Below, piece after piece: positions 1-7,496 of a DNA stretch of 64,000 nucleotides. How positions within the stretch are numbered: the stretch's first letter is position 1; every line of letters begins with the position of its first letter. This DNA comes from Streptomyces roseifaciens (lineage in GTDB: Bacteria; Actinomycetota; Actinomycetes; Streptomycetales; Streptomycetaceae): assembly GCF_001445655.1 (NCBI RefSeq), contig NZ_LNBE01000004.1, positions 2,863,218 to 2,927,217 on the forward strand. The letters are read 5' to 3'. The translations under genes and the position numbers were made by a program. The notes beneath the pieces are model-generated. The model saw only the letters and a program-made list of their open reading frames with translations. It was not told where the DNA came from and did not search any database.

Positions 1-1836
1 CGCTTCATCGACTACCCCCGTCGGGGCAGACGCGGCGTGCGCCGCTGGCTGCCGTCGTGGCGGCTGACGGGAGGCACCCTCCTGCTCGGCCTGGGCGGTG
101 TGACCGGGCTGTTCGCGTGCGTCTACGCGAGTGTCGACATTCCCGACGAGAACGCCGCGGCCCGCCGGGAGGCCAACACCTACTACTGGTCGGACGGTTC
201 GCGGCTGGCGAGCATCGGCGAGGTCAACCGCACCATCGTCCGGCTGTCCGACGTACCGGAGTCCACGCAGAACGCGGTGATAGCCGCCGAGAACGAGAGC
301 TTCTACCGTGACCGCGGAGTGTCGTTCAAGGGCATCCTGCGGGCCTTCGCCAGCACGGCGGGGGGCGAGGAGACGCAGGGCGGCTCCACCATCACCCAGC
401 AGTACGTGAAGAACACCTACCTCTCGCAGGAGCAGACCGCCACCCGGAAGGTCAAGGAGTTCGTCATCTCGCTGAAGGTGGACCGGACGAAGAGCAAGCA
501 GGAGGTCCTGCAGGGCTACCTCAACACCAGCTGGTTCGGGCGCGGGGCGTACGGGATCGAGGCCGCCGCCCAGGCGTACTACGGCATCCCCGCGAAGAAG
601 CTCGACCCGAGCCAAGGCGCCATGCTCGCCGCCCTGTTGAAGGGGGCCGAGCTCTACGACCCCTCGGTGAGCCGGAGCAACCACGCCCGGGCGGAGGACC
701 GTTGGAAGTGGATCCTGGACCGGGAGGTGAAGACCGGCCGCATGTCCCGGGCGGAGCGCGACACTTACCGCACCTTCCCCGAACCCCGCAAACAGTCCGT
801 GTCCACCGGGCTCGGCGGCCAGGCCGGCTATCTGGTCGACGTCGCCAACAAGGACATCAGGCAGCGGGCCATGCTCACCGAGCAGGACCTGGCCCTCGGC
901 GGCTACCGGATCCACACCACCTTCGACAAGAGCCGCATGGAGCGGCTGAAGAAGGCCGTCGACGGCGTCCTCGCGAAGGACACCGATCCGCGGAAGCGGC
1001 CGGATTCCGACACGGACGTCCAGGCGGGGGCCGCCTCCGTACGGCCCTCGGACGGCGCCGTCCTCGCCCTCTACGGCGGGCCCGACGCCACGAAGCACTT
1101 CGCCAACAACGCCGACACCTCGGGCGTCCCGGCGGGCTCCGCCTTCAAGCCCTTCGTCCTCGCCGCCGCCCTGCAGGACGGCGTGGACCCCGGCAGCTAC
1201 TACGACGACAGCGGCAAGCTCCAGGAGGCCGGGGACTCCGGCCCCGACGAGAACCACCCCACCCTCCGCCAGGCCCTGACGAGCGGGGGCAACGCGACGT
1301 ACGTGCGCCTGGGGCAGGAGGTGGGCCTGAAGAAGGTGCGGGACACGGCCGTCCGGGCCGGCCTGCTCAAGAGCAGCATGGCCGAGCTGGAACAGGCCTT
1401 CCCCATCGGCACGTCCACGCCGAGTGCGATCCGCATGGCCGCGGCGTACGGCACCTTCGCCGAACGGGGCCTGCAGAACGACCCCTACTCCGTCACCAAG
1501 GTCGTCAAGGGCGGTGCGTCCGTGGGCGGCTTCGAGAGCCGGGCCAAGGCGCGGCGGGCCCTGGACAAGGACGTGGCCGACGAAGTGGCGCGCGCCCTCC
1601 GCGACCCCGGCGGGAGCTCCTGGTCGGCCGGGCGGACCGGCGACCAGGACCGCCTGAACTCGGCCTGGTTCACCGGCTGGTCCGGGAACCTCTCCACGGC
1701 CGTGACGGTGTTCCGCACGAAGCCCGAGGGCGGCCCGCTCCTGCCGATGCCGGACCTGGGCGGCGAGGAGGGTCAGCGGGGCAACGCCTTCCCGGCCCGC
1801 ATCTGGGCGGACTACATGGGCACGGCCCGCCCCTGA
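1..1836 (+). CDS. Class A penicillin-binding protein (GT51 + transpeptidase), 5' end outside window
   Basis: Bifunctional peptidoglycan synthase: a glycosyltransferase polymerises lipid II and a transpeptidase cross-links the stems on the outer membrane face. The reading frame is open to the left edge and the residues before the GTG at 37 (RFIDYPRRGRRG) resemble the basic juxtamembrane stretch of Streptomyces PBPs, so the true start lies upstream. One membrane segment follows at about residues 20-42. GT51 motifs are visible (ENESFYRDRG, GGSTITQQYVKN). The transpeptidase has its SxxK box (SAFK, about residue 380), but the other two boxes are atypical: SGGN where SxN is expected and RTGD where KTGT is expected. 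Glycosyltransferase identity is secure; transpeptidase activity is doubtful. Confidence 0.93.
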   Translation, partial: RFIDYPRRGRRGVRRWLPSWRLTGGTLLLGLGGVTGLFACVYASVDIPDENAAARREANTYYWSDGSRLASIGEVNRTIVRLSDVPESTQNAVIAAENESFYRDRGVSFKGILRAFASTAGGEETQGGSTITQQYVKNTYLSQEQTATRKVKEFVISLKVDRTKSKQEVLQGYLNTSWFGRGAYGIEAAAQAYYGIPAKKLDPSQGAMLAALLKGAELYDPSVSRSNHARAEDRWKWILDREVKTGRMSRAERDTYRTFPEPRKQSVSTGLGGQAGYLVDVANKDIRQRAMLTEQDLALGGYRIHTTFDKSRMERLKKAVDGVLAKDTDPRKRPDSDTDVQAGAASVRPSDGAVLALYGGPDATKHFANNADTSGVPAGSAFKPFVLAAALQDGVDPGSYYDDSGKLQEAGDSGPDENHPTLRQALTSGGNATYVRLGQEVGLKKVRDTAVRAGLLKSSMAELEQAFPIGTSTPSAIRMAAAYGTFAERGLQNDPYSVTKVVKGGASVGGFESRAKARRALDKDVADEVARALRDPGGSSWSAGRTGDQDRLNSAWFTGWSGNLSTAVTVFRTKPEGGPLLPMPDLGGEEGQRGNAFPARIWADYMGTARP

Positions 1837-1891
1837 GCGCGTGCGGCGGCGCCGGGGCGGGCCGGGCCCGGGCGCGGCTGCGGGGCGGGGC

Positions 1892-2374
1892 TCAGGTGCG
1901 GCCGCGCAGGGAGCGCAGGTGCTGGGCGACCGGGGCCAGGGAGGCGTAGAGGGCCTTGAGGTCCGCCTCGCCCAGCAGGTCGATGAAGTGCTCGCGCACG
2001 GAGGCCACGTGGTGCGGGGCGACCTGCCGCATCGTGTCCCAGCCGTGCTCCGTGAGGACGGCGTACAGGCCCCGGCGGTCCGACTCGCAGTTCTCGCGCC
2101 GGACCAGGCCCGCGTTCTCCATGCGGGTGATCTGGTGGGAGAGACGGCTCTTGGACTGCAGCGTGGCGGTGGCGAGGTCGCTCATCCGCATGCGGTGGTC
2201 CTCGGACTCCGAGAGGTTGACCAGGATCTCGTAGTCGTTGTTGGTGAGGCCGAACGGCTGCAGGTCCCGTTCGAGCTGGTGCATCAGCAGGCGGCTGACG
2301 TCCAGGTGGGCGCGCCAGGCGCGCTGTTCCTCTTCGCTGAGCCAGCGGGTGCCGTTCTCGGTGTCCATAGACAT
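1892..2374 (-). CDS. MarR-family transcriptional regulator
   Basis: A 160-residue winged-helix repressor-type protein that would bind DNA as a dimer. The MarR core is clear: the recognition-helix region reads MSDLATATLQSKSRLSHQITRME (given in part: LQSKSRLSHQITRME) and the wing contains the DxRG signature ESDRRGLYAVLTEHG. It converges on the penicillin-binding protein gene and lies upstream of, and in the same direction as, nothing else; the AIM24 operon ends 94 bp behind its start. Two ATG codons (2374 and 2368) are possible starts and neither has a good ribosome site. By remembered gene order it may correspond to the zinc-linked regulator AbsC of S. coelicolor, but that is not shown by the sequence. 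Its AT-rich upstream segment (about 2380-2410) probably holds the promoter. Confidence 0.9.
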   Translation of the reverse strand: MSMDTENGTRWLSEEEQRAWRAHLDVSRLLMHQLERDLQPFGLTNNDYEILVNLSESEDHRMRMSDLATATLQSKSRLSHQITRMENAGLVRRENCESDRRGLYAVLTEHGWDTMRQVAPHHVASVREHFIDLLGEADLKALYASLAPVAQHLRSLRGRT

Positions 2375-2418
2375 AGAGGAATTCTACCTAAGAAAGTTGA
2401 AAGATTAACCAGTTGTGG

Positions 2419-2458
2419 TGCGGAGCGTGAGGTCACACGTTCGACGTCACACTCCGCA
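2419..2458. terminator. Hairpin at end of AIM24 operon
   Basis: A 16-bp inverted repeat with 14 matches (arms 2419-2434 and 2443-2458, 8-nt loop) just past the last AIM24 stop codon and before the MarR start. It has no T tract. A terminator is likely; a regulator site for the MarR gene is possible. Confidence 0.5.
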
Positions 2459-2467
2459 GAGTACCGC

Positions 2468-3241
2468 TCACAGCCCGAAGCGGCGCTGGAGGTCTCCGAG
2501 CTGGCCCGGCATACGGGGCGTGGTTGGCTGATTCGACGGGCTTGCGTGAGGGACCCCCTCCTGCTGCGGCGTCTCACCGGTCGGGATCTCGGCCATCAGC
2601 TGCTCCGTGGACTGCAGCAGCACCGTACCGGCGCCCACGAACTCGAACTGGTGCTCCTCGCCCGAGGTGCCGCCGAGGCCCGTGAAGGCGCGCACGCCGC
2701 CGAGCACCCCCCGCAGGTACTGGTGGTCGTAGTGGTGGCAGGGGGAGGGGCAGTCGGCCCAGCCGACGAGGGCCTGGGGGTCCACCCGGACGGGTGGCTC
2801 CACGAAGACGACGGGGCCGTTGGAGGCCGCCACGAACTTGCCCGTGCCGATGAGCGTGAGGAATCCGGGGACGATCGACTGCTTGAGCGAGAGCGACGGC
2901 TGGAACGCGAGCAGATTGCCCGACCGCACCGTCAGATTGCCCTCCTCCAGGTCGTAGGAGTTGACGTCGAAGCTGCGGTCCGCGAGCAGCATCTTGCCCT
3001 TGCCCTCGGCGACCACCCAGTCCGCGGCGTGCAGCGGCGAGTGGAAGCTGTGGGCGATGAGACGGTCGAGGCGGCCGTGCCCGATGCCGTGGAAGTCGAT
3101 GTTCCCGTAGTAGGCGATCATCTTCCCCTTCTGCAGGAACCACTGCCCGTCGAGGTCCACGCTGAAGGCGTACGGGTTGACGTTGTCGTCGGCCGGCAGG
3201 GTGTGCGCGTCGAAGACGACCGGACCGTTGGCAGTGCTCAC
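2468..3241 (-). CDS. AIM24-family protein, third gene of a tandem trio
   Basis: A 257-residue protein of the AIM24 family, a beta-sheet fold related to the trp RNA-binding attenuation protein; its bacterial role is not established. The body carries the family's repeating pattern of short strands (for example NLLAFQPSLSL, GTGKFVAASNGPVVFV, GGTSGEEHQFEFVGAGTVLLQST). It is the longest of three adjacent paralogues and has an extra C-terminal tail of about 30 residues ending in a Gly/Pro/Gln-rich stretch. The GTG start at 3241 overlaps the stop of the gene before it by four bases, so the trio is almost certainly one translationally coupled operon. No signal peptide or membrane segment is seen. Confidence 0.88.
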   Translation of the reverse strand: MSTANGPVVFDAHTLPADDNVNPYAFSVDLDGQWFLQKGKMIAYYGNIDFHGIGHGRLDRLIAHSFHSPLHAADWVVAEGKGKMLLADRSFDVNSYDLEEGNLTVRSGNLLAFQPSLSLKQSIVPGFLTLIGTGKFVAASNGPVVFVEPPVRVDPQALVGWADCPSPCHHYDHQYLRGVLGGVRAFTGLGGTSGEEHQFEFVGAGTVLLQSTEQLMAEIPTGETPQQEGVPHASPSNQPTTPRMPGQLGDLQRRFGL

Positions 3242-3888
3242 AGCTTCTCCTCCGACGCCTGTACGTAGACCGTGCCCTCGCCGGACAGCTCCAGCTGGAA
3301 TGCCTCCCCGGAGCCGCGCCCCACCATCTCGCGCCAGCCGATGGCGGTGGAGAGCTTGCTGCGGACCTCGCCGCGGTGGGCGACGTAGGCCTGCGGGTCC
3401 ACGTGGACGGCCCGCTGGTGGCGGATCGGCAGCTCGATGACGCCGCCGTGGGCCATCACGGCGACCGCGCCGTGGCCCTTGAGGGTCGTGGTGAACAGGC
3501 CCTGGCCGGTGACCTGGCCGCGGACCATGCCCATGACGCCGCCCTGCGAGCCCATGAACATCGTGCCCTGCCGCAGGGTGCCGTCGAAGGCGAGCAGCCG
3601 GTCGGCCTCGACGTAGAGGGTCTCGCCCGACAGTTCGATCACCTGCACGTGGTGGCCGCCGTGGCCGAACATCACCGTGCCGCTGCCCTCCACGGTCATC
3701 AGCGGGGTGGCCTCGTTGGCGACGCGGCGGCCGATCATGCCCATCACGCCGCCCTGGCCGCCGGTGATGCTGGGGGTGAAGGAGACGTCGCCCTTGTAGG
3801 CGAGCATGGCGCCGCGCTGGCTGAAGAGGCGCTGGCCGGGGGCGATCTGCGCCTCGACCATGCGGGAGTTCAGGGTCCGGAACGGCAT
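3238..3888 (-). CDS. AIM24-family protein, second gene of the trio
   Basis: A 216-residue AIM24 paralogue. The frame is open much further upstream, but the ATG at 3888 is chosen because it overlaps the stop of the preceding AIM24 gene as ATGA and the family homology starts there ([18 protein letters not shown]). Recognisable family elements are [34 protein letters not shown], the AYVAHRGEV region and the C-terminal [20 protein letters not shown]. The segments QGGVMGM and GGQGGVMGM are Gly/Met-rich loops repeated within the protein. Function unknown; probably cytosolic and possibly forming a mixed assembly with its two neighbours. Confidence 0.88.
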   Translation of the reverse strand: MPFRTLNSRMVEAQIAPGQRLFSQRGAMLAYKGDVSFTPSITGGQGGVMGMIGRRVANEATPLMTVEGSGTVMFGHGGHHVQVIELSGETLYVEADRLLAFDGTLRQGTMFMGSQGGVMGMVRGQVTGQGLFTTTLKGHGAVAVMAHGGVIELPIRHQRAVHVDPQAYVAHRGEVRSKLSTAIGWREMVGRGSGEAFQLELSGEGTVYVQASEEKL

Positions 3889-4526
3889 CAGACGTCGCCT
3901 CCCACGGTGGTGCGCTCGCTCGGCTGCACGTAGACCAGGCCCTCGCCCTCGAAGCGGATCTGGAACGCCTCGCCGGAGCCCTCGCCGATGAACGTGCGGA
4001 AGTTGACGCCGGACTGGAAGTGCTGCTTGAGCTTGCCGGTGTGGGCGATGTACGCGCCCGGGTCGACCTGCAGGGGCGTGGACGGGGTCACGCGCAGCAC
4101 GACGGCCGTGCCGTCGGACATGATCGCCGCCTGTCCCGTGCCCTCGACGGTCGTGGTGAACAGGCCGTTGCCCTGGGAGGCGCCGCGCAGGCCGGTGAAG
4201 GTGGTGCCGGTGCGCAGGCCCGCGTCGGCCGCGAGGAGGTTGCTCGCCTCGACGTGGAGCGTCTCGCCGCGCAGGGAGACGAGGTTGATCTCGGTCGCCC
4301 GGTCGGCGAAATAGCAGGTGCCGTGTCCTTTCACCTCCATCACTTCCATCTGCTCGCCGGTGAGCCGGCGGGTGACCATGCCGCGCAGGCCGTCCCCGCC
4401 ACCGGTCATCTTCTTGAAGTTCATGTCGCCCTCGTACGCGATCATCGAGCCGTTCTTGGCCTTGACCGCGTCGCCCGCCAGGTCGACGGCGAGGACTTTG
4501 CTCCCCTGGAGCCGAAACTGTGCCAC
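3888..4526 (-). CDS. AIM24-family protein, first gene of the trio
   Basis: A 212-residue AIM24 paralogue that opens the three-gene operon. The start ATG at 4526 gives [27 protein letters not shown], and this is the first in-frame methionine preceding conserved family residues. The C-terminal [21 protein letters not shown] closely matches the equivalent part of the second gene ([17 protein letters not shown]), so the genes arose by tandem duplication. All three have diverged considerably elsewhere, which argues for distinct retained roles. The operon promoter should lie in 4527-4686, a gap shared with the divergent DUF3817 gene. Confidence 0.88.
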   Translation of the reverse strand: MAQFRLQGSKVLAVDLAGDAVKAKNGSMIAYEGDMNFKKMTGGGDGLRGMVTRRLTGEQMEVMEVKGHGTCYFADRATEINLVSLRGETLHVEASNLLAADAGLRTGTTFTGLRGASQGNGLFTTTVEGTGQAAIMSDGTAVVLRVTPSTPLQVDPGAYIAHTGKLKQHFQSGVNFRTFIGEGSGEAFQIRFEGEGLVYVQPSERTTVGGDV

Positions 4527-4686
4527 GGGACGACGCTAGCGGGCGGACTCGCCGGTCGACAGGGCCTTGGTCCCGGAATGACCCCGGATCCAGGCATCCG
4601 GGACGAGGCTGCAACAATGGACGAGCTTGTGAATGCCATCACAAGCTGTAGTCGTCCCGCCACTGTCCAGCCACTGACTCACGAAG

Positions 4687-5043
4687 GTGCGTACCCCCGT
4701 GGACATCAAGACCGCCTCCGCCCTGCGCCGGCTCCGCCTGGTCTCCGCTCCGGAGGCCGTTTCCTTCCTGCTGCTGCTCGTCTGCTCCGTGCTCAAGCGC
4801 ATGACGGACTTCAACGCCGTACCGGTGATGGGTGCCGTCCACGGCGTCCTCTTCATCATCTACGTGATCTTCTGGCTGGACGCCTGGAACAAGACCAAGT
4901 GGTCCCTGAAGACCGCCGCCCTCTACTTCGTCCTCTCCGTCCTGCCGACGGGCGGCTTCTTCGCCGACCGCATGCTGCGCCGCGAGGCCGAGGCGAGCCT
5001 GATCGCCGCCCGCGCCCGCAAGGAGGGCGTGGTCAACGCATGA
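4687..5043 (+). CDS. DUF3817 integral membrane protein
   Basis: A 118-residue protein of the DUF3817 family, small membrane proteins with about three helices and unknown function. Visible segments are [15 protein letters not shown] (about 24-38), the conserved [19 protein letters not shown] (about 49-67) and a third helix around [15 protein letters not shown] (about 78-92), followed by a charged C-terminal tail. The GTG at 4687 is used; a GTG four codons on (4699) is equally possible. Its stop overlaps the start of the thiamine-binding-family gene as ATGA, so the two are co-translated. A second DUF3817 gene lies 2.3 kb away at 6999. Confidence 0.88.
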   Translation: MRTPVDIKTASALRRLRLVSAPEAVSFLLLLVCSVLKRMTDFNAVPVMGAVHGVLFIIYVIFWLDAWNKTKWSLKTAALYFVLSVLPTGGFFADRMLRREAEASLIAARARKEGVVNA

Positions 5044-5336
5044 TCGTCGCCTTCTCGGTGTCGCCGCTGGGCGTCGGCGAGGACGTCGGCGAGTACGTGG
5101 CGGACGCGGTGCGCGTGGTGCGCGAGTCGGGCCTGCCGAACCGTACGGACGCGATGTTCACGTCGGTCGAGGGCGAGTGGGACGAGGTCATGGACGTCGT
5201 CAAACGAGCCGTCGCAGCGGTCGAGGCCCGCGCGGGCCGGGTCTCCCTCGTCCTGAAGGCGGACATCCGCCCGGGCGTGACGAACGGCCTGACGTCGAAG
5301 GTGGAAACGGTCGAGCGGTACCTCTCCGAGGGCTGA
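5040..5336 (+). CDS. MTH1187 / thiamine-binding superfamily protein
   Basis: A 98-residue protein of the MTH1187/YkoF-like family (Pfam thiamine-binding), small ferredoxin-like proteins some of which bind thiamine. The sequence fits throughout: [20 protein letters not shown] at the N-terminus, [14 protein letters not shown] in the middle and [20 protein letters not shown] near the end. The start codon sits inside the stop of the DUF3817 gene, which implies translational coupling and suggests a joint role with that membrane protein. A thiamine-linked function is only a family-based guess. The transcript is closed by a very strong hairpin 15 bp downstream. Confidence 0.9.
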   Translation: MIVAFSVSPLGVGEDVGEYVADAVRVVRESGLPNRTDAMFTSVEGEWDEVMDVVKRAVAAVEARAGRVSLVLKADIRPGVTNGLTSKVETVERYLSEG

Positions 5337-5350
5337 CCCCGGCTGACGGA

Positions 5351-5396
5351 AACGGCCCGGTCCGGGAGCGCACATGCGCTCCCGGACCGGGCCGTT
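5351..5396 (+). terminator. Strong hairpin terminator after thiamine-binding-family gene
   Basis: A perfect 21-bp inverted repeat (5351-5371 and 5376-5396) around a 4-nt loop, 15 bp past the stop codon. There is no T tract, as is usual in Streptomyces. Confidence 0.8.
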
Positions 5397-5414
5397 CGCC
5401 GTTGTGGGGGCGCG

Positions 5415-5577
5415 TCATCCGCCGGTGCCGGAGGCCGCGCCCGTCAGGGAGGCGAGGAGGGCCGCGCGGTTGGTGCCGAGGAGGCGGACGAGCGCGTGCG
5501 CGCCCCCCCCGTGCCGGGCCCGGCCCACAGGCCGCCTATCCCGCGCGCCGGGTAGACGACCGTCGCCTGCCACGGGG
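5415..5577 (-). pseudogene. Remnant of an ArsR-type (DUF5937-like) regulator
   Basis: Two minus-strand pieces in different frames read PPWQATVVYPARGIGGLWA and then ALVRLLGTNRAALLASL. Together they match my recollection of the middle of ArsR-type regulators that neighbour MFS exporters (a YPARG segment followed by the LLGxxRAALL helix before the HTH). The frame changes at a run of eight C residues at 5503-5510. The N-terminal part is absent, cut off at the junction with the adjacent MFS fragment, and the HTH after ASLTGAASGTGG is missing. The call rests on pattern memory, so the exact family is uncertain; that the piece is broken is clear. Confidence 0.55.
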
Positions 5578-5983
5578 GGTTCGATCGCCGGCGAGGTGCT
5601 GGCCGGGTCGCTGCTGGGCCCGCGGGACCGCGAACGCGTCACGCTGCCCGCGGCGTCCGTGCTCCTGTTGCCCTTCCTGCTCTACGCGGTGAGGCCCTCC
5701 CTCGGCTGGGCGCTGGGCGCTGGGCGCCGTGGCCCTGGCCGGTCTGGGCGCGGCGTACACGCTCGGACTCGACCAGTGGTTCGTCGCCGCGGTGCCCGAG
5801 GAGCTGCGCGGACGGGCGATGACCCTGCAGACGGCGGGGACGATGACCATCCAGGGGCTGGGCATGGCGCTGGCCGGGGCGGCGGCCGAGTACGCGCCCG
5901 TCCACTGGGTCGTGGTGGGCGCCGGGGCGATCGGCACCCTGGTGGTCGGGGGCGCCGTGCGGCTTGTCGTAGGCTCGGCGTGA
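5578..5983 (+). pseudogene. MFS transporter remnant, 5'-truncated and frameshifted
   Basis: The C-terminal part of a major facilitator superfamily transporter. In one frame it reads GGSIAGEVLAGSLLGPR and then LLLPFLLYAVRPSLGWALGA; in the next it continues AGLGAAYTLGLDQWFVAAV, PEELRGRAMTLQTAGTM and GAGAIGTLVVGGAVRLV. Three tandem copies of TGGGCGC at 5707-5727 cause the shift: deleting one 7-bp copy restores a continuous helix through the junction. Nothing upstream of 5578 looks like MFS, so roughly the N-terminal half is gone. With the adjacent regulator fragment this is a decayed divergent regulator/transporter pair with its centre deleted. Confidence 0.75.
5707..5727. repeat. Heptamer TGGGCGC x3 causing the MFS frameshift
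   Basis: Three perfect tandem copies of TGGGCGC. Two copies give an open MFS frame and three shift it by +1, so this looks like a replication-slippage duplication. Confidence 0.85.
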
Positions 5984-6014
5984 TCCACGGTCAAGATCTG
6001 CAGGGGGAGTTGCG

Positions 6015-6377
6015 ATGCTCGACGTGTTCACCGGCGGGACGAAGAAGTCCGGCGCCGACTTCGAGGTGGTGGTGCTGCGCGACACGCAGGCGGTCGCCGT
6101 GGCGATACGCGAGGCGCTGGCCGTGGCCGGCGCCGAGGAACGGCCCGGGCTGGAGCGGGCGGCCGCGCTGATCGCCGAGCACGCGGCCCGCCCGGAGCGC
6201 GAGGTGCGGGCCGAGTGGGTGCGCGGCATCCTCGCCGAGGCGGGTGTCGACGCGCGTAGCCAGGAGCTGCACGCGATCAAGGCGCTGCGCAAGGCCGAGC
6301 GGGGCCTGAGCCTGGCGACGGCGGTGCGGCTGGTGCGCGAGGCCGCGACGGTGCCGGCGGATCCGTCCGGGATCTGA
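6015..6377 (+). CDS. Small helical protein of unknown function
   Basis: A 120-residue protein I do not recognise. It opens MLDVFTGGTKKSGADFEVVVL, then appears almost wholly alpha-helical with many Ala, Arg and Glu residues (QAVAVAIREALAVAGAEE, LERAAALIAEHAARPERE, ELHAIKALRKAERGLS). There is no signal peptide, membrane segment or cysteine. The ATG at 6015 is preceded by AGGGGGAG, a good ribosome site. It stands alone between the decayed MFS locus and a MarR gene on the same strand 37 bp later, with which it may be co-transcribed. Strong third-position GC bias and the ribosome site support a real gene. Confidence 0.75.
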   Translation: MLDVFTGGTKKSGADFEVVVLRDTQAVAVAIREALAVAGAEERPGLERAAALIAEHAARPEREVRAEWVRGILAEAGVDARSQELHAIKALRKAERGLSLATAVRLVREAATVPADPSGI

Positions 6378-6414
6378 GATACGCCCGACCGGGATATGAC
6401 CGAACTGTAGGCTC

Positions 6415-6942
6415 GTGACCGTGCCCAAGCCGCTCAGCCTCCCCTTCGACCCCATCGCCCGAGCCGATGAGCTCTGGAAGCAGCGCTGGGGCTCCGTGCC
6501 GTCGATGGCCGCGATCACTTCGATCATGCGCGCCCATCAGATCCTGCTGGGCCAGGTCGACGCGGTCGTCAAACCGTACGGGCTGACGTTCGCGCGCTAC
6601 GAGGCGCTGGTGCTGCTCACGTTCAGCAAGGCCGGTGAGCTGCCGATGTCGAAGATCGGCGAGCGGCTGATGGTGCACCCCACGTCGGTCACCAACACCG
6701 TGGACCGGCTGGTCGCCTCCGGCCTCGTCGCCAAGCGCCCCAACCCCAAGGACGGGCGCGGCACGCTCGCGTCGATCACGGAGAAGGGCCGGGAGGCGGT
6801 GGACGGCGCCACGCGCGACCTGATGGCGATGGACTTCGGCCTCGGCGCCTACGGGGCGGACGAGTGCGGCGACATCTTCACGATGCTGCGGCCCCTGCGG
6901 GTGGCCGCGGGTGATTTCGCGGAGCCCGGCGAAGAGGAGTAG
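6415..6942 (+). CDS. MarR-family transcriptional regulator
   Basis: A 175-residue MarR protein with an N-terminal extension of about 35 residues before the dimerisation helix. The winged helix spans about residues 50-115: YGLTFARYEALVLLTFSKAG, MSKIGERLMVHPTSVTNTVD for the recognition region, and the wing KRPNPKDGRGTLASITEKG, where DGRG stands for the family's DxRG. The GTG at 6415 is used; a second GTG two codons on is possible. The gene precedes a DUF3817 gene (57 bp) and icmA on the same strand, so it may control this small cluster, but no ligand can be inferred. Confidence 0.9.
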   Translation: MTVPKPLSLPFDPIARADELWKQRWGSVPSMAAITSIMRAHQILLGQVDAVVKPYGLTFARYEALVLLTFSKAGELPMSKIGERLMVHPTSVTNTVDRLVASGLVAKRPNPKDGRGTLASITEKGREAVDGATRDLMAMDFGLGAYGADECGDIFTMLRPLRVAAGDFAEPGEEE

Positions 6943-6998
6943 CGCGGCCGGGCGGGGCGGCGAAGATCGCCCCGGAACGGGCGGTTACGCTCGTTGCC

Positions 6999-7328
6999 AT
7001 GAAGAAGAGCGTCCTGACCCGATACCGCGTGATGGCCTACGCCACCGCCGTGATGCTGCTGGTCCTCTGCGCCAGCATGGTCCTCAAGTACGGCTTCGAC
7101 ACAGGCGCGAACGCGACGCTGGTGATCTCCCAGATCCACGGCGTGCTCTTCATCGTCTACCTGATCTTCGCCTTCGACCTCGGCTCCAAGGCCCGCTGGA
7201 AGTTCGGCAAGCTGCTGTGGGTGCTGGTCTCCGGCACCATTCCGACGGCCGCGTTCTTCGTCGAGCGCAAGGTCGTCCGCGAGGTCGAGCCGCTGATCGC
7301 GGACGCCCCGGTCCGGGCCACCGCCTGA
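6999..7328 (+). CDS. DUF3817 integral membrane protein (second copy)
   Basis: A 109-residue DUF3817 protein and distant paralogue of the one at 4687. Three hydrophobic segments are seen: YATAVMLLVLCASMVLKYG, the conserved QIHGVLFIVYLIFAFDLGSK and LLWVLVSGTIPTAAFFVERK. The shared core HGVLFI(I/V)Y(V/L)IF marks the family. It follows a MarR gene and precedes icmA. The product should sit in the cytoplasmic membrane; no transport or enzyme function is known for the family. Confidence 0.88.
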   Translation: MKKSVLTRYRVMAYATAVMLLVLCASMVLKYGFDTGANATLVISQIHGVLFIVYLIFAFDLGSKARWKFGKLLWVLVSGTIPTAAFFVERKVVREVEPLIADAPVRATA

Positions 7329-7412
7329 CGGCACCGCCGCCCGTACCCTCCCCGTCGCCCCGCGACACCCCGCCCCGGACACCCCTTGTGTTCGGGGCGC
7401 TCTTGCGCGACG

Positions 7413-7436
7413 ATTTACTAGGACGTCCTAGTAAAT
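7413..7436. promoter_or_regulatory. Perfect 24-bp palindrome upstream of icmA
   Basis: A perfect 24-bp palindrome without spacer, core ACTAGGACGTCCTAGT, ending 60 bp before the icmA start in an AT-rich pocket. It has the form of a dimeric repressor site, TetR-like in appearance. It most likely overlaps or adjoins the icmA promoter. Confidence 0.75.
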
Positions 7437-7496
7437 TGCCCGCCGGGCCAGCGCCGGACCGGAGCGGGCAGGACGCGGAGAGGTGGACGAGAGCAC

